This document shows positions 4,015 to 5,599 of a stretch of 5,599 nucleotides of DNA, piece after piece. The DNA lies in assembly GCA_021776885.1 (NCBI GenBank), contig JAJFFA010000875.1:1-5599 (forward strand), read 5' to 3'. Below the pieces are notes generated by a model that worked only from the letters and a program-made list of their open reading frames with translations, made no database searches and was not told the origin of the DNA. This stretch comes from Planctomycetota bacterium. Its GTDB lineage: Bacteria; Planctomycetota; UBA1135; GCA-002686595. The position numbers and the translations under genes are program-made. Within the stretch, counting starts at the first letter, position 1; each line of letters begins with the position of its first letter.

Positions 4015-5599
4015 ATGCGCACTTTGCTCAGTCAGTTTTGTGAGGAGTTCGAGGGCGTCGTTCGCCCGCTCCAGGGCCCCCTCGGCCGTTCGGCGCAAGT
4101 CCTCTCCGGGGTCGACCCGGACCTTCCGGGTCCCGCCCTGCGCGCGCAGCTCGCCGACCTGGGGCATCAGATGCAGGTGCTGGCGGACAAGGTCGCCGAG
4201 CAGCAGGCCTACGTGCTGATCTTCGGCCCGCTCAAGAGCGGCAAGTCGACCCTGATGAATGGGCTCAGCGGGGCCTACGTCAGCGAGGTCACCAGCCTGC
4301 CGGCCTACCCCTGCATGGTCTACGTGTCCCACGCCGAGAAGCGCGAGTTCGTGGTGCAGGACTACCGCAGCTCGAAGAAGAGCTTCGCGGACCCGGCCGC
4401 CCTGCGCATGCACATCGCCCGCGCCCACACGGACCTGGCCGACCGCATCCGCGAGGCCGAGACCGCGGGCGAGGCCTTCGACCCGTCGATCGACTTCACC
4501 GCAGCCATCCGGCGCGTGGACGTGAAGGTGCCGGCCAAGGACCTGGCCGAGTCCGGCGCGGTGCTGGTCGACACGCCCGGGCTCTACAGCCGCATGAAGT
4601 TCGGCTACGACCGCATGACGCGCGACTTCCGCAACGTCGCCGCCTGCGCGATCTTCGTGGTCAAGTCCGACAACCTGTTCCTCGAGCAGGTCTTCCAGGA
4701 GTTCACGGAGCTGCTCGAGCTCTTCAACCGCATCTTCCTCGTCGTCAACCTCGACACGACCAAGCGCGACCTGTCTCCGGACGGAAAGCTCGTCCCGAGC
4801 CTCGAGCAAGAGGACCCGCTGCGCATCATCGAGGCCTTCGAGAACCTGGCCATGAGCGCGCCGCTGAAGGCCGCCGCGGACGAAGGCCGCCTGCGCATCT
4901 ACCCCGTCGACCTGCTGGGCGCCGCCGCCGGGCGGCTGCAGTCGAACCAGGGCATCCTGCGCTCCGATCAGGCGCTCGAGTCCGCCAGCGCGGAGGACGA
5001 GTTCCACGGCCGCTCGAACTTCGACGCGTTCCAGAACGACCTCACCGAGTACCTGAACAGCACCGACTACCTCGTCTCGTTCCTGGGCGACAGCCTGCGA
5101 CGCGCCACGACTCTCTTGACCGAGACCCAGGACGCCTGTGAGAACGGGCCGTCGCCCAGGTGCGACGCAAGAGCGACGCCCTCGAGCGCGACCGGGCCGA
5201 GGTCAGTCGGCGCCTGGCCGCCGCCGAGCGGCTGGCCGCCTTCGACTGGGCCGGCGCGCTGACCGAGCTCGAGGCCCAGCTGGCCCAGGAGTTCGAAGCC
5301 CAGGCCAAGGACGTCGCCGGCAAGACGGTGCGCGCGATCGACGCCGCGCTCGAGGCCTGGTTCCAGAACGACGCCAGCCTCGAGGACCTGGTGCACTCCG
5401 ACCTGACGCCGCTCTTCACCAGCCATCAGAAGGAGCTCTCGATGCACGTCTGGAGCAGCATCGAGGAGCGCGTGCGTCAGGGCCGCGCCGGCCTCGACCT
5501 GCCGGGCGAGCTCGCCAGCTACCAGACCACGGCCAAGATCGACCTCTCCGTCCTCGGTCGCGAGGCCCTCGACAGCGTCGACCGCGCCGGCATCACGAC
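4015..5599 (+). CDS. Dynamin-like large GTPase, frame broken at about 5146-5148, C-terminus beyond right edge
   Basis: This is a bacterial dynamin-family GTPase, a group that usually remodels or fuses membranes. Residues 1-65 form a helical lead-in. The G domain follows: P-loop GPLKSGKST (71-79), a switch-like region EVTSLPAYP, G3 DTPGL (186-190) and a G4 region after IFLVV that reads NLDTTKRD (245-252), where either NLD or TKRD could play the NKxD role. A helical region then starts (FQNDLTEYLNSTDYLVSFLGDSLRR). The initial frame stops at 5262 after 415 residues, but its last 38 (after Asn377) are Pro/Arg/Ser-rich nonsense. From 5148 the -1 frame is open to the window end (150 codons) and encodes a Glu/Ala/Leu-rich, coiled-coil-like stalk segment (ALERDRAEVSRRLAAAERL) that completes the expected architecture. 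A G lost from a GGGG run would explain this; it may be a sequencing error or a real lesion. No transmembrane segment is visible yet. Confidence 0.85.
5146..5148 (+). other. Frameshift site in the GTPase gene
   Basis: Reading GGG here as GGGG restores one continuous frame (Asn377-Gly-Ala-Val-Ala-Gln and on). Nothing nearby matches an X-XXY-YYZ slippery heptamer, so a programmed shift is unlikely. The G-run makes a single-base indel the simplest cause. Confidence 0.75.

Noticed and set aside
3856..5007. 383-codon minus-strand open frame opposite the GTPase
   Set aside because: It is a shadow with no motif, while the plus strand has P-loop and DTPG motifs.
5140..5160. Programmed -1 ribosomal frameshift
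   Set aside because: There is no slippery heptamer and no obvious downstream pseudoknot. A single-base loss in a G-run is simpler.
1..5599. CRISPR array, IS element, tRNA or rRNA
   Set aside because: I saw no regularly spaced direct repeats, transposase motifs or cloverleaf or rRNA signatures on either strand.

Overview
High-GC bacterial DNA (strong third-position G/C in every accepted gene) with weak or absent Shine-Dalgarno sites before several genes. The gene content fits a planctomycete-like or related environmental lineage: a secreted amidohydrolase-like protein, a large dynamin-type GTPase, and paired deoxyribose-phosphate aldolase and RpiB-type isomerase with unusual N-terminal extensions. 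This taxonomic guess is inference from gene content and composition; there is no rRNA or other marker in the window.

Layout. (1) 1-731, minus strand: N-terminal part of an exported amidohydrolase-superfamily protein that runs off the left edge; its metal-binding HxH site reads WxT. (2) 732-1088: divergent non-coding region with a strong hairpin and a clean plus-strand intrinsic terminator (1029-1048) lying before the next gene, so a small RNA or an attenuated leader is possible. (3) 1089-1574, plus: an unrecognised 161-residue protein, followed by (4) 1623-2051, plus: a YjbQ/UPF0047 family protein. (5) 2081-3723, minus, convergent with yjbQ: a two-gene operon, rpiB-like then deoC, joined by an ATGA stop/start overlap. 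(6) 3724-4014: divergent promoter region with a perfect 8-bp GC hairpin. (7) 4015 to the right edge, plus: a dynamin-like GTPase whose reading frame breaks once, at about 5146-5148, and continues in the -1 frame to the end of the window.

How it may work together. The most interesting unit is the rpiB-deoC pair. Both enzymes carry about 80-90 extra N-terminal residues that begin with a predicted amphipathic helix, and the RpiB has Asp where classical RpiB has its catalytic Cys. A DERA plus RpiB pair is the enzymatic signature of the predicted sugar-phosphate-utilising (SPU) class of bacterial microcompartments, in which DERA would release acetaldehyde inside a protein shell. No shell gene is present here, so encapsulation is a hypothesis. 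The other genes show no evident link to this pair.
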